Shown: piece after piece, positions 17,164 to 25,239 of the stretch
How positions within the stretch are numbered: position 1 is the stretch's first letter
How the letters are laid out: every line of letters begins with the position of its first letter
Source: Clostridium sp. Marseille-Q2269
GTDB lineage: Bacteria > Bacillota > Clostridia > Clostridiales > Clostridiaceae
Assembly: GCF_943736985.1 (NCBI RefSeq)
Contig: NZ_CALSFS010000010.1
Span: forward strand, 102,085-166,084
Reading direction: 5' to 3'
DNA: 64,000 nt
The notes under the pieces: model-generated
What the model was told of the DNA's origin: nothing
Seen by the model: the letters and a program-made list of their open reading frames with translations, nothing else
The model's database searches: none
Position numbers and translations under genes: made by a program

Positions 17164-18417
17164 ATGCAGAAGAAATATGATTTATATAAAAAGAAATATG
17201 AACTTTATGATAGTTTATTCACTAAAAGTACTGTAGATGAAATTGTTAATACATCTGAGAATTTTTTAGATAATCCCATTTTCATTTTAGATACAAGCTA
17301 TCGTATTATTGCCAGATCCAACCTTGCAAAGACTGAAAATTCAAGTGTTGAATCACATAACGGAGAAAATTATCTTCTATCAAATACTATTAAATTGATG
17401 AAAAAAGATAAATGCATGGATACTATTTATAAAACAAATACTGCTTTCTTTCATTATTCTAATGAAAATTTAATCTTTTGTTCAATTAGAGTTAATTGTA
17501 TCACCATTGCATATATAACTATTTTGCAAAGCAAATGTACCTTTCAAAAAGAAGATCTAGATTTAACAAATATATTATCCAAAGTGCTTTCTATACAAAT
17601 GCAGAAAGAGAACCTATTTATAAGTAACTCTGGATTAGATGAAGAATACTATTTAATGGATTTATTATTAAATGGTTTAGATAGTATCAGTTACGCCAAA
17701 GAACGTTTAGCTCGTAGTAATTTTATCTTAAATAAAAATCTAGTAATACTTTCAATACCATTTAAACAAAAATACAAAGATTATAGACATAACTTTGCAT
17801 TAAAGCAATTAATTCAATCTGTAAAAACCATATTTAAAAATTGTATTTCAGCATATTATTCTGATAAAATTATTTTTCTTATTAGCAGCAAAGATGAGTA
17901 TATTATTTATGACAATAGAAAAAAAGATTTATTAGAATTTTTAAATTTAAATAATTTGAAATGTGGGGTCAGTATTGTTTTTCAAAACTTATTGGATATA
18001 CAAGACTTTTTTAATCAATCAGTGCATGCCTTACAATTATCAATATATATGAAAATAAGTAACAGACTTAATTTTTTTGAAAATTATATAGAATATTACT
18101 TATTTTATATAGCTACACATCCAACCAATGATTTATATAAACTAAATTTAATAAATTTAGTTCATCCTTGGATTAAAAAACTTATAAAATTTGATAATGA
18201 GAATAATACCCAATTATTTGAAACTCTAAAAACTTATCTAAAAAATGATAGAAATGCTAATAATACTTCCAAACAACTGCATATACATAGAAGTACTTTC
18301 TTTTATCGTTTTAATAAAATAAAGAGTTTGATTAATATGCCTTTAGAAGATAATAATAATCTATCTAAATTAGAGTTATCATTTAAGATTTTAAATTATA
18401 ATGCATTACTTAAATAG
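17164..18417 (+). CDS. PucR/CdaR-family transcriptional regulator
   Basis: 417 residues. An N-terminal sensor region (about 30-130, with PIFILDTSYRIIARSN resembling a PAS/GAF-like sensor), a middle GGDEF-like regulatory part, and a C-terminal PucR helix-turn-helix (FETLKTYLKNDRNANNTSKQ, then LHIHRSTFFYRFNKIK, about 350-405). These proteins activate catabolic genes in response to a small ligand. ATG at 17164 follows AAGGAG by six bases. It is one of the few plus-strand genes and is divergent from the flavodoxin-fold/ene-reductase/hydrolase set, so it most likely controls that set through the 206-base shared intergenic region. No clear operator was identified. Confidence 0.85.
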   Translation: MQKKYDLYKKKYELYDSLFTKSTVDEIVNTSENFLDNPIFILDTSYRIIARSNLAKTENSSVESHNGENYLLSNTIKLMKKDKCMDTIYKTNTAFFHYSNENLIFCSIRVNCITIAYITILQSKCTFQKEDLDLTNILSKVLSIQMQKENLFISNSGLDEEYYLMDLLLNGLDSISYAKERLARSNFILNKNLVILSIPFKQKYKDYRHNFALKQLIQSVKTIFKNCISAYYSDKIIFLISSKDEYIIYDNRKKDLLEFLNLNNLKCGVSIVFQNLLDIQDFFNQSVHALQLSIYMKISNRLNFFENYIEYYLFYIATHPTNDLYKLNLINLVHPWIKKLIKFDNENNTQLFETLKTYLKNDRNANNTSKQLHIHRSTFFYRFNKIKSLINMPLEDNNNLSKLELSFKILNYNALLK

Positions 18418-18426
18418 AAAAATAGT

Positions 18427-18505
18427 GCATCATACTATCTTATATGTACTATGAACATAATATTAACCCATTATTTATATGTTTAACTAAAAACAAGTAT
18501 GATGC
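18427..18505. repeat. hairpin between converging PucR and thiM genes
   Basis: GCATCATACT (18427-18436) and AGTATGATGC (18496-18505) form a perfect 10-bp stem enclosing a 59-base AT-rich interior. It is placed where a terminator for both converging genes is expected, but no clean U-tract follows. Confidence 0.4.
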
Positions 18506-18616
18506 TTATATATCCTATTTATTTCATTAATTTAATTATTTTTTTCTTAACACCATAATAGCTGAAGTTCATTTTTATTTTCTGTACTTTAAATTATAGA
18601 TTATTACTATCTATTG

Positions 18617-19447
18617 CTATCTAAATTTACATTTTATTCTTTCTGTTATAGTATCATCAGAAATATTTAACATACTGTCTATAATCTCAGTTTTAAATGA
18701 TCCTGTCCCCTTAGCATGCTGAGAAAGCTCGCCACATATCCCCATAAGAATTGTAGCGAGAATAGTCCCTTCTAGTATATCATGAGAAGATATATAAGTT
18801 GCTATAATGGCCGTAAGCATGCATCCTGTACCCGTTATCATTGAAAGCATTTCACATCCATTTGTTATTAAATATGTATTAAAACCATCTGTTACTATAT
18901 CTGTTTGTCCTGTTGCTACAATAATAGCACCTGTTTTCAATGACAACTCCTTCATCATTTCTATATTTTCATCAATATTTTTTTCTGTTGCAATATCAGA
19001 TATACCAACATCAATGCCTATTGCGTTACTTTTTATATTACAAATTGCTTTTATCTCAGACATATTCCCTTTGATCACATTGGGCTTGCATTCTAAAATA
19101 ATTTTTTTTGCATACTCTAGTCTAAGCCTACTACATCCAACGCCTACAACATCAATTATTTGTGGAATTTTATTTTCAAATGCTACTTTACCAGAAATCA
19201 GCATAGATTTCATTCTATTATCTGTTATATTACCAAGATTAATACCCAGTGCTTTAGAAACGCCAGTAATTTCACAAACCTCTAATTGATGTTCTGCCAT
19301 AATAGGTTTACCACCAACTGCTAAAATCATATTTGCGCAATCATTCATTGAAATGGGATTTGTAATATAATGTATAAGAGGTTTTTTAAATTTAACATCC
19401 TGTTTTATTTGTAATAACTTCTTCATTGTTATTTCTTGGTTTATCAT
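18617..19447 (-). CDS. thiM: hydroxyethylthiazole kinase
   Basis: Phosphorylates 4-methyl-5-(2-hydroxyethyl)thiazole for thiamine salvage in the cytosol. The 276-residue sequence has the family start LIHYITNPISMNDCANMILA, the ATP-binding part VIKGNMSEI and the catalytic loop MITGTGCMLTAIIA. The frame opens at ATG 19447, inside the 3' end of thiW (56-base overlap). A second ATG at 19426 has a poorer ribosome site; GGGGG lies nine bases before the first. The overlap indicates one mRNA with thiW under the TPP riboswitch. No thiE or thiD is present in the window, so those steps must be encoded elsewhere. Confidence 0.93.
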   Translation of the reverse strand: MINQEITMKKLLQIKQDVKFKKPLIHYITNPISMNDCANMILAVGGKPIMAEHQLEVCEITGVSKALGINLGNITDNRMKSMLISGKVAFENKIPQIIDVVGVGCSRLRLEYAKKIILECKPNVIKGNMSEIKAICNIKSNAIGIDVGISDIATEKNIDENIEMMKELSLKTGAIIVATGQTDIVTDGFNTYLITNGCEMLSMITGTGCMLTAIIATYISSHDILEGTILATILMGICGELSQHAKGTGSFKTEIIDSMLNISDDTITERIKCKFR

Positions 19448-19961
19448 AAACTCTAGCCCCCAACCTTATTTGAATTTTTTTAAGTATACCTCTTCTTTTT
19501 AATTCGACTAAAAAAATAAATGCAATTATTCCTCCTATAAGCGTTCCCATAATAAATGAAGGAACATAAAACATCCATGTAAGTCCTGTTCTTCCCCATA
19601 TAAATGTCATAATAGGGTATGAAAGTATAGCTCCTATGACTCCTGTTCCTATAATTTCACCTATAATAGCACATATCAAGATTCCTTTAGACAATCTGTA
19701 TAAAATTCCAGATAAAACTGCTCCAAAAATTGCTCCAGTCAAAGCTAAAGGTGGAATTCCCATAAAAAACATTCTTATCACACCTATCAATGTGGCACAA
19801 ATCAACGAATACCAAGGGCCAAGAAGTACGGAGCATACAATATTTATAAAATGAGCCATAGGACACATTCCTTCAATTCTGAGAATTGGTGAAATCACAA
19901 CCCCCATTGCCACCATCATTGCTAGCATAAGTTTTTTTAATAATTTTGAGTTTTTTTCCAT
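19392..19961 (-). CDS. thiW: ThiW, substrate-binding (S) component of a thiazole ECF transporter
   Basis: Small membrane protein of 189 residues with five to six hydrophobic helices (LMLAMMVAMGVVISPIL; HFINIVCSVLLGPWYSLICA; ALTGAIFGAVLSGILYR; further ones at about 100-155). It is the S-component that hands the thiazole precursor of thiamine to the shared ECF energy module. RIEGMCPMAHFIN is a ThiW-type motif. ATG at 19961 follows AGGAGG. It is the first gene of a two-gene salvage operon with thiM, controlled by the TPP riboswitch 300-400 bases upstream and possibly by a second RNA element in between. The ECF ATPases and EcfT are not in the window. Confidence 0.9.
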   Translation of the reverse strand: MEKNSKLLKKLMLAMMVAMGVVISPILRIEGMCPMAHFINIVCSVLLGPWYSLICATLIGVIRMFFMGIPPLALTGAIFGAVLSGILYRLSKGILICAIIGEIIGTGVIGAILSYPIMTFIWGRTGLTWMFYVPSFIMGTLIGGIIAFIFLVELKRRGILKKIQIRLGARVYDKPRNNNEEVITNKTGC

Positions 19962-19969
19962 AATAAAAA

Positions 19970-20015
19970 TACCTCCTAATAATATTTAACTCCCTAATAT
20001 ATCATATAGGAGATA
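19970..20015 (-). promoter_or_regulatory. thiW ribosome site with complementary anti-SD upstream
   Basis: The Shine-Dalgarno region TAGGAGGTA (19970-19978, minus strand) can pair over nine positions (one G-U) with TATCTCCTA at 20007-20015. The same anti-SD can instead pair with TAGGGAG at 19990-19996. These look like mutually exclusive structures that would hide or expose the thiW ribosome site. Confidence 0.5.
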
Positions 20016-20055
20016 AATGTTATTATTGAGGTATACTCTTATATACTCTTAGCAT

Positions 20056-20155
20056 AACCAAATAGCAATCCCATATATGATATAATCCATATTGGTCGGT
20101 CGAAGCTCAAAAGCTTCCTCTCACCTTGAAACACAAGTTCCCTCGCTATTTAGTT
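20056..20155 (-). promoter_or_regulatory. second, non-canonical TPP-riboswitch-like element
   Basis: Its 5' half matches the canonical TPP element upstream: GGGAACTTG..., GTGAGAGGAAGC and GCTTCGACC against GGGAGCTTG..., CTGAGAGGAAGC and GCTTCGACC. The 3' half lacks the conserved GGGTAATGCC..CGTA region and differs. An 11-bp closing stem can form (AACTAAATAGC at 20145-20155 with GCTATTTGGTT at 20056-20066), enclosing three hairpins. It is either a decayed duplicate or an altered aptamer between the first riboswitch terminator and thiW. Confidence 0.5.
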
Positions 20156-20223
20156 GTTTTGTTAATATAAACAAAGGGCGCTCCCCCATTGCTTATGAAA
20201 CATATACTATTTAAAATAAAAAT

Positions 20224-20250
20224 GAGATATACCAAACTAAGGCATATCTC
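20224..20250 (-). terminator. intrinsic terminator of the TPP riboswitch
   Basis: GAGATATGCC / GGTATATCTC with a short loop, followed on the minus strand by a T-rich run (about 20211-20223). It sits 35 bases after the canonical aptamer and is the expected expression platform. Confidence 0.75.
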
Positions 20251-20284
20251 TTTATACTCATAAAATATATAAATAGTATAAAAT

Positions 20285-20367
20285 ATTTCCTTACGTCGGC
20301 ATTACCCGAATCAAGTTATAGGTCGAAGCATAAGCTTCCTCTCAGCCTGATATACAAGCTCCCTTTT
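20285..20367 (-). promoter_or_regulatory. TPP riboswitch (THI element)
   Basis: On the minus strand all conserved parts are present in order: GGGAGC, GGCTGAGAGGAAGC, GCTTCGACC, ACTTGATTCGGGTAATGCCG and CGTAAGGAAA. It switches thiW-thiM off when thiamine pyrophosphate is high, through the terminator that follows. Confidence 0.93.
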
Positions 20368-20399
20368 AAAAAAATTATATCATATTATTTTACTGGACT

Positions 20400-20752
20400 C
20401 AATAAAATCTTTTATTAAATCATAGTAAAAACTTATATACATAAATATTAATTAATATTTTATTTTATGCTTCATCACCTCACTTAATAATATTACTTAA
20501 CTACACATTACTATTATGTTTCAACATTTATTTTCTAATATTATCATTACTTATTTTCATTTTATATCTTTATAAAATTTATCCAAATAATTTTATTTAT
20601 TAGTATTCTCTGCTTTATAATATAATCTTTCCATATGTAATACTTATGATACTCTGTTCTATACCTTTTTAGTTTATTATTTTCAGTAAAAAATTTAATT
20701 GTTTTTGATCATATTAGGATTTTTATAAATATTTGATTTTTATATAACATAT
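20400..20752. other. gene-free gap upstream of the thi leader
   Basis: About 350 bases of AT-rich sequence without a credible reading frame. It should contain the thi promoter close to 20400, but no box stands out. Nothing else recognised. Confidence 0.4.
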
Positions 20753-20788
20753 AAAAGATCCCATTGCCAATATCAATGGGATCTTTTT
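20753..20788. terminator. bidirectional terminator
   Basis: AAAAGATCCCATTG / CAATGGGATCTTTT with a 7-base loop, perfect stem, T-rich on both strands. It lies downstream of the broken deacetylase gene. Confidence 0.85.
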
Positions 20789-20902
20789 AAAAAATAAGGA
20801 GGTCTCTAACTATACCCAGTTTATGGGAATCTTTATATTTAATATTCTATAAGAATTTAAATATTCCTTCTTAAAATCTCTAAATAAATATTTTTTTAAA
20901 AT

Positions 20903-21629
20903 TTATTTATTTTTTAATGGAAAATAACATTCAGGTGTTTCATCATTAATAGTCTTAAACTCATAACCTTTATCTTTATAGAATTTTATTATATCAGGTA
21001 AAACTTTACAAGTATTTTTTTTCATATAATCACAGTGCACAAGTAATATTATAGGTTCAGATTTTTTATTAATCTCTGTAGCTTTTTTAAATATTTTGTT
21101 AGGTGACATCTTTGGTTTTATACCATCTTGTGAGTCAACATTCCAATAATATACCTTAAAACTTTTTTCTCTAATTGACTTTTAAATTCTTTATTCAACC
21201 TCTTTACACTACCCCCTGGGAATCTAATTATATTTGTATTAACACCTGTTACTTTATGAATTTCTTCCTGACATCTTAACATTTCATCTATAAATACCTC
21301 ATTACTAGAATATATTTTTTTGAAATCATGAGTATAAGTATGCAATCCCATACTGTGTTCTTCATTTTGTATTCTTTTTATAGTATCTTCTTATCCTTTA
21401 ATTTGATTTGCTATGATAAAAAAGTTGCTTTCACATTGTATTTTTTTAATGTATCTAGTACCTTATTAGTATTTTCACTAGGGCCATCATCAAAAGTTAA
21501 ATATATTACATTATGTTCTTCTGAATGATTTTTATTAGTTACTTTATTATCAAAAGCATATACACAAATACTTGATATACATAGTAATAAAACTAAACTA
21601 ATACTAAATTTAATGCTTTTTTTATATTT
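20903..21629 (-). pseudogene. polysaccharide deacetylase (NodB family), multiply broken
   Basis: Remains of a secreted peptidoglycan or chitin deacetylase. In order on the minus strand: a hydrophobic signal segment (SISLVLLLCISSICVYAF), the motif YLTFDDGPSENT, then KATF where a T-run has lost a base, an in-frame TAA at 21391-21393, HTYTHDF (metal motif), IIRFPGGSVKRLN, a second frameshift in an A/T run near 21160, YYWNVDSQDG, and ILLVHCDYMKKNT to the end. No start codon with a ribosome site was found. At least three lesions make function unlikely. Confidence 0.85.
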
Positions 21630-21712
21630 TTATAATTCTCTAATTGTATTATAGGAATATATATATTTTAGATGTTGAAAATCATTTCTTATTATAAAAT
21701 CCTTCTTTCTAA

Positions 21713-22384
21713 TTATTTTTTATATATATAGTTATACTCTGGTCTTCCCACATTACCATAAACAGGAGTTACTTTTACTCTATTTATATTTTCTAAATAA
21801 TCCATATATTTTTTCACTGTAACATTACTAATGTCTGTTTCACAAGATATTTCTCTAATAGTCCAAGTTTTACATTCTTTTCCTTCTAAAACTTTAGCTA
21901 TTTTTTCTAAAGTTCTCTTTTGCAGTCCTTTAGGAAGATGTAATTTTTCTTGATTTTCAAGACAGGATATATTATCTATTTCCTTTTGCTTAAATTCATC
22001 ACTCTTTGCTAAAACTTCCTCTATAGACATATATTTTTTTATAGCTTCACTAAATCTATCAAACTCGAAAGGTTTTACTAAATAATCTATTGCACCATAA
22101 GCAAAAGCTGTTTTAATTTCATTTCTACTATTTGCTGCAGTTACCATAATAATATCTACAATGTACCCTTTTGCTCTTAAACTCTTTAATATATCTAATC
22201 CACTTTTTTTAGGTAAATAAACATCCAAAATAATTAAGTCTACATGTTCTTTATCTAGTACATCAATTATTTTCTCTTCTTCTGTAACACATCCTAAATA
22301 ATTTAATCCTTTTATCAAATTTACATAACTTTTATTTATTAAAGCGACCATAGGATCATCTTCTACTATAAGAACATTTTTCAT
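21713..22384 (-). CDS. response regulator, CitB/DcuR family
   Basis: 223 residues. Receiver domain at 1-120 with the phospho-acceptor Asp in LIILDVYLPKKSGLDIL and the conserved Lys in YLVKPFEFDRF. The C-terminal helix-turn-helix (about 170-222, WTIREISCETDISNVTVKKY) is the kind found in regulators of citrate, malate and fumarate use. Its ATG shares one base with the stop of the sensor kinase gene and follows AAGGAGG. The following same-strand targets are not obvious, but upstream on the same strand lie a D-2-hydroxyacid dehydrogenase and an AEC-type permease, the likely regulated genes. Confidence 0.9.
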   Translation of the reverse strand: MKNVLIVEDDPMVALINKSYVNLIKGLNYLGCVTEEEKIIDVLDKEHVDLIILDVYLPKKSGLDILKSLRAKGYIVDIIMVTAANSRNEIKTAFAYGAIDYLVKPFEFDRFSEAIKKYMSIEEVLAKSDEFKQKEIDNISCLENQEKLHLPKGLQKRTLEKIAKVLEGKECKTWTIREISCETDISNVTVKKYMDYLENINRVKVTPVYGNVGRPEYNYIYKK

Positions 22385-23943
22385 TATCTTTCCTCCTTAA
22401 ATAAAGTTATAATAAATTTCTTTTCATTTTTTTCTTCTTTCAAATTTATAATCCCTTCATGAAGTTCTACTTTTGTTTTTACAAGATAAAGACCAATACC
22501 AGCATTTTTATCACTATTATATTTTGAAGAAATACCTCTTTGAAAAATCTTGTTTCTTATACTTTTAGGTATGGCCATACCATTATCTTCCACTTCAATA
22601 TATATTTTCTCATCATCTTCTTTTAACTTAACTTTAACTTGTTTATTATCATTATTTTCACAAGTACAAGCCTCAAAAGCATTACCTATGAGATTGCCTA
22701 ATATAGTTATAAGATCATCACTGCAAATTGGCCCATGATCTTCGTAAAGACATGAATCTTCTGATACTTCAAATTTAATATTCTTCTCTTTAGCAATAAG
22801 TTTTCTACTTATTATCATAGCCCTAATATAAAAATCCCCTATATAAGAGTATTTTTCATTATTACTCTCTTGCATCTTTTGAGTATTCATTATATATTTT
22901 TTTGCTGCATCATACTGCTCTATATTTATAAGCCCTAATATAACATGAAGCTTATTTTTAAATTCATGAATACTAGCTCTTAAATCTTTAACCAATTCAT
23001 CTGCACCAGTTATTTCCTTTGCAATCTTTTTTATATCTTTTTTATCTGTAAATATAATTACCTTACCTAAATATTTTTTTTGTTCATATATAGGATTAAT
23101 TGTTACAAAAAGATTTTTTCCATTAATACGTATTTCTCTCATATTAATTAGCTCATTTGATTCCAAATATGGCTTAACCTTTTTTAAAACTTTTTCTAAT
23201 GAAAAATCTTGAAAAAGCATTGCACAATTTTCATTTATCTCTACCACTTTATTACTATTATCCAATGCTATAATTCCATCACTTATGTTATCTATAATAA
23301 TCTTCTTTTCCTTATATAATCTTGCTATTTCTTCTGGTTCCATATTAAGCATTGATTCTTTTATGCCTCTTACAAAATACTTAGTAAAAATAACAGTAAA
23401 TAAAATTGCCACAACAAACAATAAACAATACAATATCTGTGTTTCCCAAGTCAGCCATTTTACATCATTATAATATTTACCTACCATAACAAAACCAACT
23501 CTTTTATTATTATAAAATACAGGCTCAAAACGTCTTAATGTAACTCCTATGGATCCTTGTGTTATAGAATAATAGGCTGTCCCTTTTTGTAGTACATCCT
23601 TTTTATCCTCACCTATAAATATATCCCCTATTTGCTTTACATCATTATGAGAATATTTTACTCCATCTATATCACCTATTACTATTATGTCTGCATTAGG
23701 AACACTTTTTACATACTTTTCCGCAATTTTTTGTATTGTCATATCATTTTCTTTTTTGGCAAGCTTTTCTCCTATTTTATCAATATGACTTACAGTGAAA
23801 GCTATAGTATATAAGTTGTCCTTTATACTTTTGTTTATAAATGTAGTCTTATCATACAAAAATATTCCATAGGATATTATAATAGGTATTACTGCTATCA
23901 AAATTGCTCTAATTACTATCTTTCTTTCAAATTTACCTCTCAT
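22384..23943 (-). CDS. sensor histidine kinase, CitA/DcuS family
   Basis: 519 residues from the preferred start. Layout: first membrane helix at about 10-25, an extracytoplasmic PAS-like ligand domain (about 30-165), second helix near 170-190, a cytoplasmic PAS domain (about 215-300), a Spo0B-type dimer/phospho-acceptor segment RASIHEFKNKLHVILGL, and the HATPase domain (GNLIGNAFEAC, VEDNGMAIP, NAGIGLYLVK). The family senses di- and tricarboxylates outside the cell. A GTG at 23955 opens a longer frame but lies within the GGTGA ribosome site, so ATG at 23943 is chosen. Cotranscribed with the response regulator. Confidence 0.9.
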   Translation of the reverse strand: MRGKFERKIVIRAILIAVIPIIISYGIFLYDKTTFINKSIKDNLYTIAFTVSHIDKIGEKLAKKENDMTIQKIAEKYVKSVPNADIIVIGDIDGVKYSHNDVKQIGDIFIGEDKKDVLQKGTAYYSITQGSIGVTLRRFEPVFYNNKRVGFVMVGKYYNDVKWLTWETQILYCLLFVVAILFTVIFTKYFVRGIKESMLNMEPEEIARLYKEKKIIIDNISDGIIALDNSNKVVEINENCAMLFQDFSLEKVLKKVKPYLESNELINMREIRINGKNLFVTINPIYEQKKYLGKVIIFTDKKDIKKIAKEITGADELVKDLRASIHEFKNKLHVILGLINIEQYDAAKKYIMNTQKMQESNNEKYSYIGDFYIRAMIISRKLIAKEKNIKFEVSEDSCLYEDHGPICSDDLITILGNLIGNAFEACTCENNDNKQVKVKLKEDDEKIYIEVEDNGMAIPKSIRNKIFQRGISSKYNSDKNAGIGLYLVKTKVELHEGIINLKEEKNEKKFIITLFKEER

Positions 23944-24163
23944 ATTTATCACCAATTTATATATTTGAAAATATTATAACATATTTATTCTTTTTTTGCT
24001 AAATCCCTTCTATTATTTGGTATATTATTTTAATATAATTAAAATAATATTGAAATATATGCTTTTTACTACTAAATACTTTCTTACCAATCTAATTATA
24101 TCCCTAAAATTTATAAACATTATTATACTTCACTTTATCTTAAATATATATACATTATCATAG

Positions 24164-24199
24164 AAATAAATCACTAGAACAAACTCTAGTGATTTATTT
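24164..24199. terminator. bidirectional terminator after the 2-hydroxyacid dehydrogenase
   Basis: Perfect 15-bp stem AAATAAATCACTAGA / TCTAGTGATTTATTT with a 6-base loop, A/T-rich at both outer ends. It follows the dehydrogenase stop and separates it from the two-component system. Confidence 0.8.
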
Positions 24200-24203
24200 G
24201 AAA

Positions 24204-25202
24204 TTACGCTATTTCATTTTCACATTTCCCTGCTGTAATAAATTCATTCATATTTTTATATGAAATACTAATCATATTAGTTAATGCTTGATCAGTAAAT
24301 GATCCTATATGTGGTGTTACAATAACTTTTGGGAACATATCCACTAGTTTGTTTACTGCCTTGTTTTCAAGTTCTCTTCCTCTTAAATTTTTGGAGAAAA
24401 AGCTGGATTCTCCTTCAAAAACATCTGTACCATATCCTCCAAGTTTTCCTGATTCAAGAGCATCTGATATAGCATCATTATCTTGAAGTTCTCCTCTTGC
24501 AGTATTTATAAGTATTGCTCCTTTTCTCATTTTAGATATAAATTCTTCATTAATCATATGATAATTTACACCTTTTATATATGGAACATGAATTGTAACT
24601 ATGTCTGATTTAGAAAGCACCTCTTTAAGAGCCATAAATTCAACTACTTCTTTGGCTGCATCGCTTTGGAATACATCATAACCTACTATTTTAGCTCCAA
24701 GACCTTTGAAAAGTTTAGCACTAGTAAGACCTATTTTCCCAGTTCCGATTACCCCTACAGTACAATTTCTTATTTCTTTACTAAACATTTTAGAATCTAC
24801 AGTAAAATCTTTTTTTCTAGTTTTGCTAGCAGCATAAGCTGTATTTCTTAATAGCATCATAGCCAATGTAACCGCTAGTTCTGCTATTGCATTTGGTGAA
24901 TAAACAGGTACTGTAGCAATTCTCATTTTAAATTCTTTTACCGCTTCTAAATCTATATGATTATACCCAACAGTTCTTGTAAGAATATACTTAACTCCAT
25001 TTGAAGCTAAGAATTCTATGTTCTTTCTGTCTGCTTTGCAATTTCCTCTTATCATCACTGCATCCGCCCCTATAGCTTTAGCAGCATTTTCATAATTTAA
25101 AAAATCACTAACTAACTCAATTTCATATCCAAAATTGTTTAATTTATTAAAATAAGTAACTTCTATATCTCTAACACCATAACATACGATTTTAGTTGAC
25201 AT
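24204..25202 (-). CDS. D-2-hydroxyacid dehydrogenase (D-lactate dehydrogenase family)
   Basis: NAD-dependent reduction of a 2-keto acid to the D-hydroxy acid. About 332 residues. NAD-binding motif TVGVIGTGKIGLTSAK near residue 145, and the catalytic triad in INTARGELQD (Arg), DVFEGES (Glu) and VTPHIGSFTD (His). The frame opens at 25217, but that ATG overlaps the GGGAGG ribosome site. ATG at 25205 and at 25202 both follow it, the second with the better 7-base spacing. It is 37 bases downstream of an AEC permease and beside a CitA-type two-component system. Lactate or a branched or aromatic 2-keto acid are possible substrates. Confidence 0.88.
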   Translation of the reverse strand: MSTKIVCYGVRDIEVTYFNKLNNFGYEIELVSDFLNYENAAKAIGADAVMIRGNCKADRKNIEFLASNGVKYILTRTVGYNHIDLEAVKEFKMRIATVPVYSPNAIAELAVTLAMMLLRNTAYAASKTRKKDFTVDSKMFSKEIRNCTVGVIGTGKIGLTSAKLFKGLGAKIVGYDVFQSDAAKEVVEFMALKEVLSKSDIVTIHVPYIKGVNYHMINEEFISKMRKGAILINTARGELQDNDAISDALESGKLGGYGTDVFEGESSFFSKNLRGRELENKAVNKLVDMFPKVIVTPHIGSFTDQALTNMISISYKNMNEFITAGKCENEIA

Positions 25203-25239
25203 CATTATACCTCCCATTTAATTACTAATACCATAAAAT

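Noticed and set aside
20056-20155. Second element as a normal TPP riboswitch
   Set aside because: The conserved 3' half and the CTGAGA sequence are not present, so only a TPP-like or derived element is claimed.
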